In this document: one piece after another, positions 42,786 to 51,151 of the stretch | Layout of the letters: the number at the start of each line of letters is the position of its first letter | How positions within the stretch are numbered: the first letter of the stretch is position 1 | Source of the DNA: Brevundimonas terrae | Lineage (GTDB): Bacteria > Pseudomonadota > Alphaproteobacteria > Caulobacterales > Caulobacteraceae | Assembly: GCF_011761985.1 (NCBI RefSeq) | Contig: NZ_JAASQT010000001.1 | Coordinates: 887,893-951,892 of the forward strand | Reading direction: 5' to 3' | DNA: 64,000 nt | Position numbers and translations under genes: made by a program | Notes under the pieces: generated by a model | Told to the model about the DNA's origin: nothing | Databases searched by the model: none | Seen by the model: the letters and a program-made list of their open reading frames with translations, nothing else

Positions 42786-42800
42786 GCGATCGCTCTTTTT
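42775..42800 (+). terminator. Terminator overlapping the end of the coding sequence
   Basis: GCGATCGC at 42775-42782 and again at 42786-42793 form a perfect 8-bp stem with the stop codon TGA as the 3-base loop, followed by TCTTTTTCTTTT. The left arm encodes the last residues (Arg-Asp-Arg region). Confidence 0.8.
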
Positions 42801-42833
42801 CTTTTGTTCGCGACGGGGTCGCTCACGGTTTGC

Positions 42834-42869
42834 GCTATCGCTCGCGCCGCGGGCGCTTGCTGCTTGAGC
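42834..42869. repeat. Dispersed palindromic element, copy C
   Basis: Shares GCTCGC, CGCG and GCTGCTTGAG with copy B at the same spacing. Its inner stem is GCGCC/GGCGC at 42844-42848/42852-42856, different in sequence from the other copies but still perfectly paired. Confidence 0.65.
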
Positions 42870-42923
42870 GCATTAGCGCGACCTTACTCAGGTTGAGTGT
42901 GTGGTTCAGTATTCGCCTAACAA

Positions 42924-42952
42924 AAAAGGACGGCTCATGGAGCCGTCCTTTT
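42924..42952. terminator. Bidirectional terminator before the fadB-like gene end
   Basis: AAAAGGACGGCTC at 42924-42936 pairs with GAGCCGTCCTTTT at 42940-42952, loop ATG. A and T runs on both sides; it serves the leftward fad operon. Confidence 0.9.
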
Positions 42953-42975
42953 CGTTTGCATCAGGCGGTTAAACC

Positions 42976-45165
42976 TTAGGCAGCCTTGGAGAACTTGCCG
43001 TAGAAGGTCTCGCCCTTGGCGGCCATGTCGCGCAGCAGTTGCGGCACTTCAAAGCGCGGGCCGTAGGCGGCGACCAGACGGTCGGCGGTCTCGACGAACT
43101 TGGCCACACCAATCTGGTCGATGAAGGTGATCGGACCACCCGTCCACGGCGCGAAGCCCCAGCCGAGGATGGCACCCAGATCGCCTTCACGCGGATCGTC
43201 GATGACGCCTTCGGCCCAGCAACGGGCCACTTCGACGGCCTGACGATACAGAAGACGGGTCTTCATCTCGTCCATAGCTGCGAAGGCTTCCGGCGATTCA
43301 CCAAAGATATCGCCCTTGGTGGTCGGGGCCAGCTCGGCCAGACCCGGCCAGATGACCTTGGGCTTCTGGTCGTAGTCGTAGAAGCCCTTGCCGTTCTTGC
43401 GGCCGTAACGGCCCCCTTCGACCATGGTCGCCACAATGCCTTCGCCTGCCGACGGGACATAGGCATCGCCAAGATCTTCGCGGGTTTGCTTGGCAATCTT
43501 GTAGGACAGGTCCAGCGCGACATCATCGTGCATTTCCAGCGGACCGCGCGGCATACCGGTCGAGCGACCGATATTGTCGATGGCGACCGGCGAGAAGCCT
43601 TCTTCCAGCAGCGCCATGCCTTCCATCAGATAGGTGGAGAAGCAACGCGAGGTGTAGAAGCCACGGCTGTCATTGACGACGATCGGGGTCTTCTTGATCT
43701 TCAGGACATAGTCCAGCGCCTTGGCCAGAGCCTCGTCGCTGGTCTTCTCGGCCATGATGATCTCGACCAGCATCATCTTGTCGACAGGCGAGAAGAAGTG
43801 GATGCCGATGAAGTCTTCAGGGCGCACCGAGGCTTCGGCAAGGCCGGTGATCGGCAGGGTCGAGGTGTTGGAGCCGAAGATCGCACCCTTGGCCAGTTGA
43901 GCCTCGGCATTCTTGGTGACGGTGGCCTTGATCTCGCGGTTTTCGAACACGGCCTCGATCACAAGGTCGGAGCCCTTGATCTGGTCATAGTCGGTAGTGG
44001 GCGTGATCAGGCTAAGGATGCCGTCAGCCTTGTCCTGTGTCATGTGACCGCGCGAGACACGCTTTTGCACCAGATCAACGGCGTATTGCTTGCCCTTGTC
44101 GGCGGCTTCCTGCGTCTGGTCGATCAGGATGGTCTCGATACCGGCCATGGCTTGGACATAGGCAATGCCCGCACCCATCATGCCTGCGCCGATGACGGTG
44201 ACCTTTTTCGGGTCCGACTTCGGAATACCGGCGGGACGCACGGCACCCTTGTCCAGTTCCTGCTTGGACAGGAACAGCGAGCGGATCATGGCCTGGGCCT
44301 GCGGCGTCATCAGGGTCTTGATGAAGTACCGCGTCTCGATGCGCAGACCGGCCTCGATCGGCACCTGAATGCCTTCATAGACGGCCTTCATCATGTTCAG
44401 AACGGCAGGGTAGTTGCCATAGGACTGCTTGCGCAGGATGGCATTGCCCATGATGAAGACTTGCGCGCCCATCGGGTGATAGGGGCCGCCGCCGGGGATT
44501 TTGAACTTGGGTTCGTCCCATGGCTGCACAGCCTTGCCGCCGTTCTTGATCCACGCCTTGGCCGCTTCGACCGACTGGCCGATTTCGACGACTTCGTGGA
44601 CGACGCCCGCGCTCTTGGCGTCGTTCGGACGCCACGACTTGGCTTCGGCCATCTGCATCAGGGCGGTTTGCACACCGATCAGACGGGTCAGGCGCTGGGT
44701 GCCGCCACCGCCGGGGAACAGGCCGACCTTGATTTCCGGCAGACCCAACTGGATCTTCGGATTGTTTTCGACAACGCGATAGTGGCAGGCGAGGGTGAAT
44801 TCGAGGCCACCGCCCAGTGCCAGACCATTGATGGCCGCCGCCACCGGCTTGCCGCAGGTTTCGAGCTGGCGGAAGGCACCGTTCAGGGCCCAGCCTGCAT
44901 CATAGGCGGCTTGCAGATCACCTGCGCCCGACAGCATGCCCGACGCCATGTCGGCAAGGTCGGCACCGGCGCAGAAGCCTGTGGCCTTGCCCGAGGTCAG
45001 GACCACGCCCTTGATGGCGTCGTCCGACTGGATTTTTTCGACCAGCAGCGGGATTTCTTTGATGACCGCGCCCGTCAGGGTGTTCATCGAACGGTTCGGA
45101 ACGTCGAAAGCGACAACCGCGATGCCGTCGGCATCAATCTCGATCTTGAAGTTTTCCATAGTCAT
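42976..45165 (-). CDS. Multifunctional enoyl-CoA hydratase/3-hydroxyacyl-CoA dehydrogenase
   Basis: 729-residue FadB/FadJ-type alpha subunit of fatty-acid beta-oxidation. The N-terminal crotonase domain (about 1-200) has [13 protein letters not shown] and the oxyanion block [15 protein letters not shown]; the NAD-binding Rossmann domain starts near 325 with [18 protein letters not shown], and the C-terminal dehydrogenase domains contain [16 protein letters not shown] and [10 protein letters not shown]. Length is normal. SD GGAG lies four bases before the first ATG (45163-45165). It follows fadA by ten bases in a leftward operon. FadB against FadJ is not resolved, so the symbol is left blank. 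Confidence 0.93.
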   Translation of the reverse strand: MTMENFKIEIDADGIAVVAFDVPNRSMNTLTGAVIKEIPLLVEKIQSDDAIKGVVLTSGKATGFCAGADLADMASGMLSGAGDLQAAYDAGWALNGAFRQLETCGKPVAAAINGLALGGGLEFTLACHYRVVENNPKIQLGLPEIKVGLFPGGGGTQRLTRLIGVQTALMQMAEAKSWRPNDAKSAGVVHEVVEIGQSVEAAKAWIKNGGKAVQPWDEPKFKIPGGGPYHPMGAQVFIMGNAILRKQSYGNYPAVLNMMKAVYEGIQVPIEAGLRIETRYFIKTLMTPQAQAMIRSLFLSKQELDKGAVRPAGIPKSDPKKVTVIGAGMMGAGIAYVQAMAGIETILIDQTQEAADKGKQYAVDLVQKRVSRGHMTQDKADGILSLITPTTDYDQIKGSDLVIEAVFENREIKATVTKNAEAQLAKGAIFGSNTSTLPITGLAEASVRPEDFIGIHFFSPVDKMMLVEIIMAEKTSDEALAKALDYVLKIKKTPIVVNDSRGFYTSRCFSTYLMEGMALLEEGFSPVAIDNIGRSTGMPRGPLEMHDDVALDLSYKIAKQTREDLGDAYVPSAGEGIVATMVEGGRYGRKNGKGFYDYDQKPKVIWPGLAELAPTTKGDIFGESPEAFAAMDEMKTRLLYRQAVEVARCWAEGVIDDPREGDLGAILGWGFAPWTGGPITFIDQIGVAKFVETADRLVAAYGPRFEVPQLLRDMAAKGETFYGKFSKAA

Positions 45166-45175
45166 TATCTCCAGA

Positions 45176-46381
45176 TCAGATGCGTTCGATCACGGTAGCG
45201 GTACCCATACCGCCGCCGATGCACAGGGTGGCCAAGGCCGTCGATTTGTCCGAGCGTTCCAGCTCGTCCAGCACGGTGCCGAGGATCATGGCACCGGTGG
45301 CACCCAGAGGGTGGCCCATGGCGATGGCACCGCCGCAGACATTGATCTTGTCGTGCGGGATATCCAGCGCCTGCATGTAACGCAGCACCACAGCGGCAAA
45401 GGCTTCGTTCAGTTCATAAAGGTCGATATCGGCGACCGACATGCCCAGCTTGCCCAGCAGCTTGCGGGTCACAGGCTCCGGTCCGGTCAGCATGATCGAC
45501 GGTTCCGAACCGATCGAGGCACCGCCGAGGATCTTGGCGCGCGGCTTGAGGCCGAGACGTTCGCCCATTTCCTTGGAGCCAACCAGAATACCGGCCGCAC
45601 CGTCCACGATGCCCGACGAGTTACCCGGCGTGTGGACGTGGTTCACCGTGGCAACCTGCGGGTAGCGCTGGTTGATAACGGCATCAAAGCCCATGCCGCC
45701 CATCATGGTGAAGGACGGGTTCAGACCGGCAAGGGTCTGCATCGAGGTGTTCGGACGGATGGTTTCGTCGCGGTCCAGACGGGTCAGGCCCAGCTGGTCC
45801 TTTACGGCGATGACCGACTTGGCAAAGCGGTTCTCTTCCCACGAACGGGCGGCGCGCTTGTGCGATTCCACCGAATAGGCGTCCACGTCATCGCGCGACA
45901 GGCCGTATTTGGAGGCGATCATATCGGCCGATACGCCTTGCGGTACGAAATAGGACGGGAAGGCCGAGGACGGATCGGTCGGCCATGCACCGCCGTCCGA
46001 GCCCATGGGCACGCGGCTCATGGCTTCGACGCCACCGCCGATGGCCATTTCGGCTTCACCCGACTTGACCTTGGCCGCTGCCACGTTGACGGCTTCGAGG
46101 CCCGAGGCGCAGAAGCGGTTCAGTTGGAAACCGGCCGTGCGCTGGTCGTAACCAGCGGCCAGAACCGCCGTGCGGGCGATGTCCGAGCCTTGCTCGCCAA
46201 TCGGCGAGACGACGCCCAGAACCACATCGTCGATCAGTGCGGTGTCGATATTGTTGCGATCGCGCAGGGCTTCCAGAACCTGCGAGGCCAGGCTCAGCGC
46301 CGTGATCTCGTGAAGGCTGCCGTCTTTCTTGCCCTTGCCGCGGGGGGTCCGCACGGCGTCGTAGATATAGGCCTCGGCCAT
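45176..46381 (-). CDS. fadA: Acetyl-CoA acetyltransferase (3-ketoacyl-CoA thiolase)
   Basis: 401-residue thiolase, beta partner of the fadB-like gene. The acyl-binding Cys91 is in [38 protein letters not shown] (His) and [10 protein letters not shown] (second Cys) complete the active site. The ATG at 46379-46381 gives the standard N-terminus ([15 protein letters not shown]); the frame runs open to 46603 but that part is not thiolase-like and overlaps the putative operator. First gene of the operon. An acetoacetyl-CoA thiolase role is an alternative, though the genomic pairing favours beta-oxidation. Confidence 0.93.
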   Translation of the reverse strand: MAEAYIYDAVRTPRGKGKKDGSLHEITALSLASQVLEALRDRNNIDTALIDDVVLGVVSPIGEQGSDIARTAVLAAGYDQRTAGFQLNRFCASGLEAVNVAAAKVKSGEAEMAIGGGVEAMSRVPMGSDGGAWPTDPSSAFPSYFVPQGVSADMIASKYGLSRDDVDAYSVESHKRAARSWEENRFAKSVIAVKDQLGLTRLDRDETIRPNTSMQTLAGLNPSFTMMGGMGFDAVINQRYPQVATVNHVHTPGNSSGIVDGAAGILVGSKEMGERLGLKPRAKILGGASIGSEPSIMLTGPEPVTRKLLGKLGMSVADIDLYELNEAFAAVVLRYMQALDIPHDKINVCGGAIAMGHPLGATGAMILGTVLDELERSDKSTALATLCIGGGMGTATVIERI

Positions 46382-46529
46382 CTTGGTGCGTCTCTCTTTT
46401 TTAGTGTCCCCCATCGCTTGGCGCGTGGTGCCTCGCTGCATGAGGGACGGATTGGCATCTCGTGTTCGTCGCGGTGGGCGGCTTGGCCGATCATCGCGCC
46501 GGAATTGAAACTCGTCGCCTAGAAAGCGG

Positions 46530-46549
46530 ACGTTTACGTCAACGTCAAG
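46530..46549. promoter_or_regulatory. Candidate operator upstream of fadA: repeated ACGT
   Basis: ACGT recurs at 46530, 46536 and 46542 with an exact 6-base period (ACGTTT-ACGTCA-ACGTCA), then AGTAA, about 150 bases upstream of the fadA ATG. ACGT-rich sites of this style are reported for MerR-family regulators of acyl-CoA and branched-chain degradation (LiuR). The match is from memory. Confidence 0.4.
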
Positions 46550-46579
46550 TAACAAGGCGCGTGAGGTCATAAACCAACT

Positions 46580-46611
46580 ACGCCGTAATAACAATGATGT
46601 CATTACGGCGT
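46580..46611 (-). terminator. Hairpin downstream of the PQQ dehydrogenase gene
   Basis: ACGCCGTAAT at 46580-46589 pairs with ATTACGGCGT at 46602-46611, a perfect 10-bp stem with a 12-base loop. It lies 33 bases after the leftward gene's stop, between it and the fadA operator. There is no T run, so it is either a weak terminator or a protein-binding dyad. Confidence 0.5.
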
Positions 46612-46644
46612 GTGCGGGCTATTCGGTTTTCATGAGGAAAAGAC

Positions 46645-47889
46645 TCAGGGCTTGCGCGAGAGCCGCACCAATTTGCCGTCCTCCTCGTCGGTGATAACCC
46701 AGACGGCACCATCCGCCGCCACGGCCACATCGCGGATACGCTCGCCAAGGCCGACCAACAGGCGCTCTTCACCGACGACCTTGTCATTTTCGATGACCAG
46801 ACGCACCAGATGCTGGCCGCCTAGACCGCCGATCAGGGCATTGCCGTTCCATTCGGGGAACATGGTGCCGGTATAGAAGGTCATGCCGCCCGGTGCGATG
46901 ACCGGATCCCAGTAATAGACGGGCTGGACGGTGCCTTCGACGGCGGGAACCGCATTCGGAATGGCCTCGCCATTATACTCGATGCCATAGGCGGCAATCG
47001 GCCAGCCATAATTATTGCCCGCCTTAATGAGGTTCAGTTCATCACCGCCGCGCGTGCCGTGCTCGATGGTCCAGACCGCACCGGTGCCGGGCTGGATGGC
47101 AATGCCCTGCGGGTTGCGGTGGCCATAGGTGAAGTTCTGCGGCAGGGCACCGTCACGCCCGACAAACGGGTTGTCCTGCGGCACCGAGCCATCGGCATTG
47201 ATGCGGATGACCTTGCCGTGGTGGGTGCCAAGGTCCTGTGCGTCGGGGCGCTTGGGTTTGTCCGAGCGCTCGCCAATGGTGATGTAGAGCTTGCCGTCAG
47301 GACCAAAGGCCAAAGACGAGCCATAGTGTTTGTCGCCATCATAGGTCTGGGCCACCTGAAACACGGTTTGCAGGTTTTCCAGCTTGGTGCCGTCGTCCGA
47401 CAGGCGGGCGCGGCTGACGGCGGTGCCGTTACCGCCTTCGCGCGGCTGGGCGTACGAGAAATAGATCAGGCGATCCTGAGCGAAGGACGGGCTGAGGATC
47501 ACATCCAGCAAGCCGCCCTGACCCTTGGCGTCCACTTCCGGTAGGCCGGAGATCGGCGCACCGATCTCGCCCTTGTCGCTGACGATCCGCAGGCGGCCCG
47601 GTTTTTCGGTTACCAGCCAGCGACCATCCGGCAAGGCGGCCAGACCCCACGGATGCTCAAGCCCTGAAGCGATAACCGCATGGGTCATCTGGCCTTGGGT
47701 GGTCATGCCCGGCGCGCGGGTTTGGCCTTCAAGGGTTGCGCGCTGATCGGGATTGTTGGGCGGGCGGGTTTCTACCGGTTCGCCCGCAACAGGTGCCGCA
47801 GGGGCCTGTCCCGTGGCACCGCAGGCGGTGGTCAGGGCCAGTGCCGAGGTCGCGCAGACCATCAGGAGTGAGCGGGTGACAGTGTTCAT
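46645..47889 (-). CDS. PQQ-dependent sugar dehydrogenase (GSDH/sorbosone dehydrogenase family)
   Basis: 414-residue exported six-bladed beta-propeller dehydrogenase of the YliI/Asd group. The signal sequence LLMVCATSALALTTAC has a cysteine after TTA, so it could be a lipoprotein. The propeller blocks GLEHPWGLAALPDGRWLVTE, YGHRNPQGIAIQP, EHGTRGGDELNLIKAGNNYGWP and GGMTFYTGTMFPEWNGNALIGG are diagnostic. Members oxidise aldose sugars with PQQ; no PQQ synthesis genes are in the window, so the cofactor may come from elsewhere. The start at 47887-47889 has GAGG eight bases upstream, lying inside a hairpin (47891-47936). Confidence 0.9.
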   Translation of the reverse strand: MNTVTRSLLMVCATSALALTTACGATGQAPAAPVAGEPVETRPPNNPDQRATLEGQTRAPGMTTQGQMTHAVIASGLEHPWGLAALPDGRWLVTEKPGRLRIVSDKGEIGAPISGLPEVDAKGQGGLLDVILSPSFAQDRLIYFSYAQPREGGNGTAVSRARLSDDGTKLENLQTVFQVAQTYDGDKHYGSSLAFGPDGKLYITIGERSDKPKRPDAQDLGTHHGKVIRINADGSVPQDNPFVGRDGALPQNFTYGHRNPQGIAIQPGTGAVWTIEHGTRGGDELNLIKAGNNYGWPIAAYGIEYNGEAIPNAVPAVEGTVQPVYYWDPVIAPGGMTFYTGTMFPEWNGNALIGGLGGQHLVRLVIENDKVVGEERLLVGLGERIRDVAVAADGAVWVITDEEDGKLVRLSRKP

Positions 47890-47890
47890 G

Positions 47891-47936
47891 GCGTAGCCTC
47901 GCTGCAAAGATCGTTGTGATCCAGACTAGGCTACGC
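47891..47936 (-). promoter_or_regulatory. Leader hairpin covering the ribosome site of the PQQ dehydrogenase gene
   Basis: A perfect 9-bp inverted repeat (GCGTAGCCT at 47891-47899, AGGCTACGC at 47928-47936) starts one base upstream of the ATG. In the mRNA the start-proximal arm contains the SD (AGG), so the stem would hide it. Inside the 28-base loop two GATC copies form a further small dyad. Confidence 0.5.
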
Positions 47937-48000
47937 ACACGATAATTCGACTGCTTTTTGTGTCGCGGGCCAGAAGTTTGAAAAATACGAACTTAAACCC

Positions 48001-48029
48001 TTGAACAGAAACAGATGCAGCGATATAGG
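48001..48029 (+). promoter_or_regulatory. Candidate promoter of tRNA-Met
   Basis: TTGAAC at 48001-48006 and TATAGG at 48024-48029 are 17 bases apart, each matching 4 of 6 bases of the sigma-70 consensus; the tRNA starts about 75 bases after the likely start point. Confidence 0.45.
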
Positions 48030-48109
48030 CACCGCTCTCGCGCTGGCAGACTCGTTTGTCCGCGCAGATCACCTCACGGTGGTTCTGGTTCGCCAGATCG
48101 CGGTAGGTC

Positions 48110-48186
48110 GGTTGGGTAGCTCAGATGGTTAGAGCGGTGGATTCATAACCCACAGGTCGGCGGTTCGATCCCGCCTCCAACCACCA
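48110..48186 (+). tRNA. tRNA-Met (CAT anticodon)
   Basis: 77-base tRNA with encoded CCA. Acceptor GGTTGGG pairs with TCCAACC (one G-T), D-arm GCTC/GAGC, anticodon loop TTCATAA, T-arm GGCGG-TTCGATC-CCGCC. The anticodon stem GTGGA/CCCAC has an A-C mismatch next to the loop. It lacks the initiator-type C1-A72 mismatch, so it is an elongator tRNA-Met or a lysidine-modified tRNA-Ile; the two cannot be told apart with certainty from sequence alone. Confidence 0.93.
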
Positions 48187-48228
48187 CCTCGCATTTCAAC
48201 AGCCCAAAATTTAGAGTGGTGCGACGCC

Positions 48229-48450
48229 TCAGTCGCGGTTGATGCGCGTCGGCGTCGTGATGCGGCACGCATATTCCGTTTCGGGGCGACCGGTCAGGGC
48301 ACCTGTGGGTTGCAGGATGCCGCCACGGCTGGTGCAGTCCTGCTCCAGCTTCGCCATATCCTGACGATAGGTGCTCTGTCCGCCCGTGCTGGCACAGGCG
48401 GCAGTGGTCAGGGCGATGGCACCCAACAGGCTCAGGGCTTTGAAGGTCAT
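48229..48450 (-). CDS. Small lipoprotein, function unknown
   Basis: 73-residue exported protein. The N-terminus MTFKALSLLGAIALTTAACA is a type-II signal sequence with the lipobox cysteine after TAA, giving a mature lipoprotein of about 54 residues. Two further cysteines (EQDCTSRGG and YACRIT) could pair. SD AGGA lies seven bases before the ATG at 48448-48450. It is 35 bases downstream of mntP on the same strand, so the manganese riboswitch could also affect it, though this is inference. Confidence 0.72.
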   Translation of the reverse strand: MTFKALSLLGAIALTTAACASTGGQSTYRQDMAKLEQDCTSRGGILQPTGALTGRPETEYACRITTPTRINRD

Positions 48451-48485
48451 GGCGCGTATCCTTTTGCTGTGGCTCAGCTACCGTA

Positions 48486-49073
48486 TTAGTGCGGCAAATA
48501 GCCAAGATGTTCCATAAGGATTTTGCTGCCCAGCACGATGAGGGCGACACCGCCCACCAGTTCGACAATACGCCCCAGTCGGGTGCCCGCGACCTTGCCG
48601 ATCAGCAGGCCCAGTGTGGCCAGCACAAAGGTGGTGGCACCGATGGCCGCAGCGATGATCCAGATGTTCTCGCCCAGCAGGGCCAGACTGACGCCAATCG
48701 CACCGGCATCAATAGAGGTGCCGACAGCGGTGGCCACCAGCGCAACCATACCGGCCTTGCCTGCGACTTTGGAGGGGGCTTCTATTTCTGCGTCGTCTTC
48801 GTCGCGTTTCAAGGCTTCCCAGATCATCTTGGCACCGACGGCACCCAGAAGGCCAAAGGCGATCCAGTGGTCGATGGCCTCGACCAGTCCTGCGGCAATG
48901 ATGCCGAGGCCAAAACCGATCAGCGGGGTCAGGGCTTCGATAATGCCGAACACCAGACCCGAACGCACGGCCTGGGCAAAGTCGGGCCGCTGTTGCGCGC
49001 CCCGACCAATGGCGGCGGCAAAGGCATCGGCAGACATGCTGAGGGACAGGATCAAGATAGCAATAGGCGACAT
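48486..49073 (-). CDS. mntP: Manganese efflux pump MntP
   Basis: 195-residue inner-membrane Mn2+ exporter. Six hydrophobic segments in two halves, each carrying the family's acidic transport motif: SMSADAFAAAIGRG near residue 12 and AVGTSIDAGAIGVSLALLG near 117. A hydrophilic acidic loop (KRDEDDAEIEAPSK) lies between the halves, as usual. The assignment is supported by the yybP-ykoY riboswitch upstream on the same strand (49145-49242). No good SD is visible before the ATG at 49071-49073, which fits control of translation through the leader. Confidence 0.95.
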   Translation of the reverse strand: MSPIAILILSLSMSADAFAAAIGRGAQQRPDFAQAVRSGLVFGIIEALTPLIGFGLGIIAAGLVEAIDHWIAFGLLGAVGAKMIWEALKRDEDDAEIEAPSKVAGKAGMVALVATAVGTSIDAGAIGVSLALLGENIWIIAAAIGATTFVLATLGLLIGKVAGTRLGRIVELVGGVALIVLGSKILMEHLGYLPH

Positions 49074-49144
49074 TCAAGCACTCTGAGCCGGACGCGTGAC
49101 AGCACACCATGGGCGCAGGCCGGCGCGGCCCCCACGGATGTACT

Positions 49145-49242
49145 GGTCTCGCTAGGCGGATAAATCCGCTGATCGTGCCATGCCTTGCGGCAAGTATGTT
49201 GACACGAACCCGACTGAGAGACGTCGGCAGCTACTCCCCAAC
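49145..49242 (-). promoter_or_regulatory. yybP-ykoY manganese riboswitch
   Basis: Read on the minus strand the region opens with GGGGAGTAGC (49231-49240), contains GTGTCAACATAC and GGCATGGCAC in the order and spacing of the conserved Mn2+-binding loops, and closes with GCGAGACC (49145-49152). TTGG and CCAG just outside can form P1. The intervening GCGGATTTATCCGC is a clean hairpin. It lies 71 bases upstream of mntP, its usual target. Between it and the ATG is a GC-rich segment able to form alternative hairpins. The rest of the 49074-49379 gap should hold the divergent rlmN promoter. Confidence 0.9.
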
Positions 49243-49379
49243 GGCCCAGCGTCTAGCGGCCTTTGCGGAGGGGATCAAGCGGCCCCCAAAGGCCATGCCG
49301 ACTCGCAAAGGCGACAAGGGATCCTATCTGTGCTACACTTCCGCACTTATCCCCCTTTCGGTTACAGGATTTGCCCGCC

Positions 49380-50549
49380 GTGAGTATCACGCTGGACCTT
49401 ACGCGTTCCACGCCTTCCCCCAAGGCTCCCGTCAACCTTTCCGGTCTGACGCGCGAGGGTCTGCGACAGGCTCTGATCGACGGTGAAATCTGTCCGCCCG
49501 AAAAGGCCAAGATGCGCGCAACCCAGGTGTGGCGCTGGATTCACCACTATGGCGTGACCGATTTCTCGCTGATGAGCGACATCGCCAAAGAGACCCGCGC
49601 CCGTCTGGCCGAGACCTTTGTGCTGAACCGTCCCGAGATCATCGAGCGTCTGGTGTCCAAGGACGGCACGCGCAAATGGCTGATCCGCATGGGGCCGGGC
49701 ATCGAGGTCGAGACGGTCTATATTCCCGACGTTGGCCGCGCTGGTGCACTGTGTGTTTCCTCACAGGTCGGCTGCACGCTGAACTGCACCTTCTGCCACA
49801 CCGGCACGCAAAAGCTGGTGCGTAACCTGACCTCGGCGGAAATCGTCGCACAGGTTCAGGTGGCCCGTGACGATCTGGATGAATGGCCGTCGCCCAAGGA
49901 AGACCGCCGCCTGTCCAATATCGTCTTCATGGGCATGGGCGAGCCGCTCTATAATCTCGACAATGTTTCGGATGCGATCGACATCATCTCGGATGGCGAG
50001 GGCATTGCCATTTCGCGTCGCCGCATCACGGTTTCGACCTCGGGTGTGGTGCCGAAAATCCCGGAACTGGGCGAGCGTACCGGCACCATGCTGGCCATCA
50101 GCCTGCACGCCACCAACGACCCGCTGCGCGACCAGCTTGTACCGCTGAACAAGAAATACCCGCTGGAACAGCTGATGGACGCCATCCGTGCCTATCCGGG
50201 TCTGGGCAATTCCAAGCGCGTGACGTTCGAATACGTCATGCTGAAGGGCGTCAACGACAGCGCCGAAGAGGCCCGCGCCCTGTGCAAGCTGATCTCGGGC
50301 ATTCCGGCCAAGGTCAATCTGATCCCGTTCAACCCGTGGCCGGGCACCGACTATGCCTGCTCGGACTGGAAGGCGATCGAGACCTTTGCCGCCATCCTGA
50401 ATCGCGCCGGTTATGCCTCGCCGATCCGCACCCCGCGTGGCCGCGACATCCTCGCCGCCTGCGGCCAGCTCAAGTCCGAAAGCGAAAAGAAACGCGCCTC
50501 GGAACTGCGCAAGGAACAGCAGGAAACAACCGAGGCCGACGCCGCCTAA
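49380..50549 (+). CDS. rlmN: Dual-specificity RNA methyltransferase RlmN
   Basis: 389-residue radical-SAM enzyme that makes 2-methyladenosine at 2503 in 23S rRNA and at position 37 of some tRNAs. The iron-sulfur cluster motif C-TLN-C-TF-C is Cys132, Cys136 and Cys139; [20 protein letters not shown] and the C-terminal methyl-carrying cysteine region ([18 protein letters not shown]) are intact. Start is GTG at 49380 with AGGA about ten bases upstream, giving MSITLDLT; the frame is open to 49263 across the riboswitch strand and is not used. C-terminal 30 residues are charged. A small hairpin at 50564-50578 follows. Confidence 0.95.
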   Translation: MSITLDLTRSTPSPKAPVNLSGLTREGLRQALIDGEICPPEKAKMRATQVWRWIHHYGVTDFSLMSDIAKETRARLAETFVLNRPEIIERLVSKDGTRKWLIRMGPGIEVETVYIPDVGRAGALCVSSQVGCTLNCTFCHTGTQKLVRNLTSAEIVAQVQVARDDLDEWPSPKEDRRLSNIVFMGMGEPLYNLDNVSDAIDIISDGEGIAISRRRITVSTSGVVPKIPELGERTGTMLAISLHATNDPLRDQLVPLNKKYPLEQLMDAIRAYPGLGNSKRVTFEYVMLKGVNDSAEEARALCKLISGIPAKVNLIPFNPWPGTDYACSDWKAIETFAAILNRAGYASPIRTPRGRDILAACGQLKSESEKKRASELRKEQQETTEADAA

Positions 50550-50703
50550 GGCTGTATTCCAATGGCGGTTTTACCGCCTCGGCAACCTTGGGTTTCACGA
50601 TTTGATCCGAGTGTGGCTGCGTGGTCCTTGCGGAAGCGGGGGGCTTTCGGGCAAGGCATGGGTTGGTCCCGTCGTGGGTGTCTGAAAGGCTGTTGGCGTT
50701 TCT

Positions 50704-51147
50704 ATGGAAACCTCGAACCTGAACGGTGTGTTGTCGAGTCCGGAAGTCCAGGCCTTTGCCAATGGTTTTCCGGTGATGATGCTGCATCTGGTGGTCACAT
50801 TCGGTCTGCTGGCTGTGGCCGCGACCGTCTATGCCTTCCTGACGCCGTGGCGCGAGGTGCGCCTGATCCGTCAGGGCAATACGGCGGCAGCGACCGGTTT
50901 TGCCGCCGTTCTGTTGAGTTTGGCCATTCCGCTGGCGGTGTCGCTGGCCGTGTCGTCTTCGTTGCGTGATATCGTGATCTGGGGTGTGGCGACGGTGGTG
51001 CTGCAACTGCTGGTATTCCGTGTCGTGGACCTGCTGCTCAATGGCCTGCCGCAGCGCATCGAGCGCGGCGAGGTGTCGGCGGCTGTGGTGCTGGCGGGGG
51101 CCAAGATTGCCACCTCGCTGATTATTGCCGCCTCGCTGACGGGCTGA
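50704..51147 (+). CDS. DUF350 family membrane protein
   Basis: 147-residue inner-membrane protein with four hydrophobic segments (about 24-44, 60-82, 86-108, 124-146). The DUF350 pattern is visible: TVYAFLTPWREVRLIRQGNT, AAATGFAAVLLSLAIPLA and the glycine-poor final helix after ERGEVSAAVVLAGAKIATSL. Function of the family is unknown; stress or membrane roles are proposed elsewhere. The next gene, a membrane-anchored protease, begins four bases after the stop, so the two are co-transcribed. ATG start with a weak AAAGG about 12 bases away. Confidence 0.85.
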   Translation: METSNLNGVLSSPEVQAFANGFPVMMLHLVVTFGLLAVAATVYAFLTPWREVRLIRQGNTAAATGFAAVLLSLAIPLAVSLAVSSSLRDIVIWGVATVVLQLLVFRVVDLLLNGLPQRIERGEVSAAVVLAGAKIATSLIIAASLTG

Positions 51148-51151
51148 GCCC

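Noticed and set aside
42775..42793. HIP1-type highly iterated GCGATCGC repeat as in cyanobacteria
   Set aside because: I noticed only this pair and the T run that follows explains it as a terminator; genome-wide enrichment cannot be judged from this window.
43039..45198. 719-codon plus-strand frame opposite the fadB-like gene
   Set aside because: It mirrors the fadB-like gene almost exactly and has the composition of an antisense shadow.
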